NCBI GenBank assembly: GCA_017390125.1
Contig: JAFPCT010000154.1
Coordinates: 1 to 15,032 of the forward strand
Origin: Treponema sp.
GTDB lineage: Bacteria > Spirochaetota > Spirochaetia > Treponematales > Treponemataceae
DNA length: 15,032 nt
Direction: 5' to 3'
Below, one piece after another: positions 13,407 through 15,032 of the stretch. The position numbers were made by a program, and so were the translations under genes. Each line of letters opens with the position of its first letter. Position 1 is the first letter of the stretch. The notes beneath the pieces were generated by a model that was not told the DNA's origin, did not search any database, and saw only the letters and a list, made by a program, of their open reading frames with translations.

Positions 13407-14792
13407 TTAGAATTCATTTCCAGGAAAGCGAGGAATAAGGTCAGTTGCCTTTTTTATGTCCTCGTCACTAGGAATATAGTCTGACATTGTCTTGTTGTTG
13501 AATTTTTCGTAGCTCATCATATCAAAGAAGCCGGTACCAGTGAGACCGAAAAGAATTGTCTTTTCTTTGCCGGTTTCCTTGCACTTTAAAGCCTCGTCAA
13601 TGGCAACCTTGATAGCATGGCTTGATTCCGGAGCCGGCAGGGTTCCTTCTGTACGGCAGAAAAGTTCTGCTGCTTCGAATACAGCTGTCTGCTCTACAGC
13701 CCGGGCTTCCATATATCCGTCATGATACAGCTGACTTAGGATTGAGCTCATTCCGTGGTAACGCAGTCCGCCTGCATGGCTTGGACTCGGCATGAACTGG
13801 CTTCCGAGTGTGTACATTTTCTGAAGCGGACAAACTTTTCCAGTGTCACAGTAGTCGTATGCAAAAACGCCGCGGGTAAGGCTAGGGCAGCTTGCAGGCT
13901 CAACTGCAATAATCTGATAGTCAGCCTCTCCCCGGAGTTTTTCTCCCATGAACGGAGAAATAAGGCCTCCCAGGTTCGAGCCCCCTCCGGCACAACCGAT
14001 GATCATATCCGGTTTGATTCCGTATTTATCAAGGGCAGCCTTTGCCTCAAGTCCGATTACAGTCTGATGAAGAAGAACCTGGTTCAATACGCTTCCAAGA
14101 ACGTAGCGGTATCCTTCTGTTTTTGTTGCTGTCTCAACTGCCTCGCTGATTGCGCATCCCAATGAACCTGTGCAGCCAGGAAACTGTTCGTTCATCTTGC
14201 GGCCGATTTCTGTCTCCATGCTTGGAGAAGGAATCGCACGGCCACCGTAAGTACGGATGACTTCGCGTCTATGTGGCTTCTGCTCGTAAGAGCAGCGTAC
14301 CTGATATACGATGCAGTCAAGGTCAAGGTAAGCGCATGCCATGGACATAGCTGTTCCCCACTGGCCTGCGCCGGTTTCTGTTGTAATGCCTTTCAGACCC
14401 TGCTTCTTTGCGTAGTAAGCCTGTGCGATTGCAGAGTTAAGCTTGTGGCTTCCGGACGTGTTCTGTCCTTCAAATTTATAGTAGATTTTTGCCGGTGTTC
14501 CGAGTTTTTTCTCAAGGCAGTATGCCCGTACAAGCGGAGCCGGACGGTACATCTTGTAGAAATTCTGGATCTCTTCAGGAATGTCGATGTATGCGTCTGT
14601 TGTGTTCAGTTCCTGTTTTACAAGTTCAGAGCAGAAAACATGCTCAAGTTCTTCCGCAGTGCAAGGCTTGTAAGTCTGAGGATTCAAAAGAGGTGCCGGT
14701 TTGTTCTTCATGTCGGCACGAATGTTGTACCACTGTTTTGGAAGCTCATCCTCAGAAAGGAAAATTTTGTATGGAATTTTTTTGTCTGACAT
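13407..14792 (-). CDS. trpB2: TrpB2-type tryptophan synthase beta chain (TrpB-like PLP enzyme)
   Basis: PLP-dependent enzyme that joins indole and L-serine to give L-tryptophan. TrpB2 is the longer, often stand-alone branch (COG1350), distinct from the TrpB that partners TrpA. The 461 residues and the N-terminal extension ending RPAPLVRAYCLEK fit TrpB2. GSHKLNS carries the PLP lysine at 117, ETGAGQWG with E139 is the catalytic glutamate segment, GGGSN (269-273) binds the PLP phosphate, and GLRYHGMSS is a TrpB2 signature. No trpA or other trp gene is adjacent, so it may salvage indole or use another serine-type substrate. AAGGA, eight bases before the ATG, supports the start at 14792. A consensus-quality promoter with a palindrome over its -10/+1 region lies just upstream, and a 12-bp hairpin terminator follows. 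It appears to be a single-gene, regulated unit. Confidence 0.93.
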   Translation of the reverse strand: MSDKKIPYKIFLSEDELPKQWYNIRADMKNKPAPLLNPQTYKPCTAEELEHVFCSELVKQELNTTDAYIDIPEEIQNFYKMYRPAPLVRAYCLEKKLGTPAKIYYKFEGQNTSGSHKLNSAIAQAYYAKKQGLKGITTETGAGQWGTAMSMACAYLDLDCIVYQVRCSYEQKPHRREVIRTYGGRAIPSPSMETEIGRKMNEQFPGCTGSLGCAISEAVETATKTEGYRYVLGSVLNQVLLHQTVIGLEAKAALDKYGIKPDMIIGCAGGGSNLGGLISPFMGEKLRGEADYQIIAVEPASCPSLTRGVFAYDYCDTGKVCPLQKMYTLGSQFMPSPSHAGGLRYHGMSSILSQLYHDGYMEARAVEQTAVFEAAELFCRTEGTLPAPESSHAIKVAIDEALKCKETGKEKTILFGLTGTGFFDMMSYEKFNNKTMSDYIPSDEDIKKATDLIPRFPGNEF

Positions 14793-14807
14793 GTAATATC
14801 CTTTTTT

Positions 14808-14831
14808 AATGATTCTTTTTATAGAATCATT
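14808..14831 (-). promoter_or_regulatory. Palindromic operator candidate of trpB2
   Basis: AATGATTC (14808-14815) and GAATCATT (14824-14831) form a perfect 8-bp inverted repeat with an 8-base A/T spacer. One arm enters the -10 box and the other lies in the early transcript. Centre-to-centre spacing of the arms is 16 bases, a little more than one helical turn. This suits a dimeric repressor that blocks the -10/+1 region. Confidence 0.55.
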
Positions 14832-14857
14832 TTAAGAGAGAAGCACAGCAATGTCAA
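14829..14857 (-). promoter_or_regulatory. trpB2 promoter
   Basis: On the minus strand a perfect TTGACA -35 box (14852-14857), exactly 17 bases, then TAAAAT (14829-14834, 5 of 6). Predicted transcription start near 14822, giving a leader of about 30 bases that contains AAGGA at the expected spacing. It is the best promoter in the window. Confidence 0.8.
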
Positions 14858-14930
14858 ACCATAGGAAAAATGTATTGCCCGCTTTTTTGAAAACCGCGCG
14901 TTCCGCAGTTCGATTCTGTTAAATTTTTGC

Positions 14931-14964
14931 AAAAAAAAACAGCTTCCAAAAAGGAAACTGTTTT
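14931..14964 (-). terminator. Terminator of tRNA-Glu
   Basis: AAAACAG plus TTCC (14936-14947, with one mismatched C) pairs with GGAA plus CTGTTTT (14953-14964) around an AAAAA loop. Read on the minus strand it is followed by nine T (14931-14939). It starts nine bases after the tRNA 3' end. A T-rich run at 14961-14973 means it could also work on the plus strand. Confidence 0.8.
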
Positions 14965-14972
14965 CTTTTTTT

Positions 14973-15032
14973 TAGCCCCTAGGAGAATCGAACTCCTGTT
15001 GACGGAATGAGAATCCGCTGTACTAGCCGTTA
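14973..15032 (-). tRNA. tRNA-Glu(CUC), 5' part beyond the window
   Basis: The minus strand shows the 3' acceptor strand AGGGGCT plus discriminator A, with no encoded CCA. The T-arm is AGGAG-TTCGATT-CTCCT. The anticodon stem GCGGA/TCCGT encloses loop TTCTCAT, giving anticodon CTC, which reads GAG. The D-arm end AACGGCTAGTACAGC is like that of bacterial tRNA-Glu. The 5' acceptor strand and part of the D-arm lie outside the window. Confidence 0.85.

Noticed and set aside
14271..14809. Plus-strand frames of 106 and 172 codons opposite trpB2
   Set aside because: They are antisense to a full-length TrpB2 with intact catalytic residues; their cysteine-rich composition is typical of shadow frames.
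14898..14921. T-arm-like sequence (GCAGTTCGATTCTGTT) on the plus strand near tRNA-Glu
   Set aside because: I considered a tRNA remnant, but the stem is only four pairs and no anticodon arm or acceptor strand can be matched.
1..15032. CRISPR array, riboswitch or toxin-antitoxin pair
   Set aside because: I looked for regularly spaced repeats, long structured leaders and small paired genes on both strands and saw none that hold up.

Overview
The window looks like a bacterial chromosome segment from a host-associated or rumen-type spirochaete, most likely a Treponema relative. This is inferred from gene content, heavy GGA glycine codon use, AT-rich intergenic DNA and sparse Shine-Dalgarno sequences; no rRNA or marker phylogeny was available. 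No stretch longer than about 300 bases lacks a gene, and I see no insertion sequence, prophage or CRISPR array.

Layout. (1) 1-661, minus: an hsdM (type I DNA methyltransferase) fragment running off the left edge. It meets, head to head and without any 5' end, a MetQ/NlpA lipoprotein fragment (657-1319, plus). Codon use changes at the join, so this is either a chimeric join or a recent rearrangement. (2) 1411-6579, plus: a MATE transporter, a DUF3737 beta-helix protein overlapping a MalY/PatB-type C-S lyase, then formate-tetrahydrofolate ligase (fhs) with its own promoter and ribosome binding site. (3) 6595-6702: a terminator shared by fhs and a convergent tRNA-Arg(CCU). (4) 6763-9400: a metallo-beta-lactamase-fold hydrolase (minus) and a GH13 alpha-glucan hydrolase (plus), diverging from a 46-bp spacer. 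(5) 9384-11130, minus: a tight three-gene set of an acidic hypothetical protein, an RluA-family pseudouridine synthase and a small membrane protein whose 3' end overlaps GH13. (6) 11189-13222, minus: a GH31 alpha-glycosidase. (7) 13407-14792, minus: a stand-alone TrpB2-type tryptophan synthase beta chain with a strong promoter and a palindrome across its -10/+1 region. (8) 14931-15032: a terminator and a partial tRNA-Glu(CUC).

How the genes work together. GH13 and GH31 would jointly degrade maltodextrin-type oligosaccharides. Fhs feeds one-carbon metabolism. MalY and TrpB2 are PLP enzymes of sulfur amino acid and tryptophan metabolism. Beyond the DUF3737-malY overlap and the acidic protein-rluA-membrane protein set, the genes look like ordinary housekeeping neighbours rather than one pathway. 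The points most worth a second look are the hsdM/metQ junction, a recurrent apparently leaderless start arrangement, the trpB2 operator candidate and the 19-residue coil periodicity of the DUF3737 protein.
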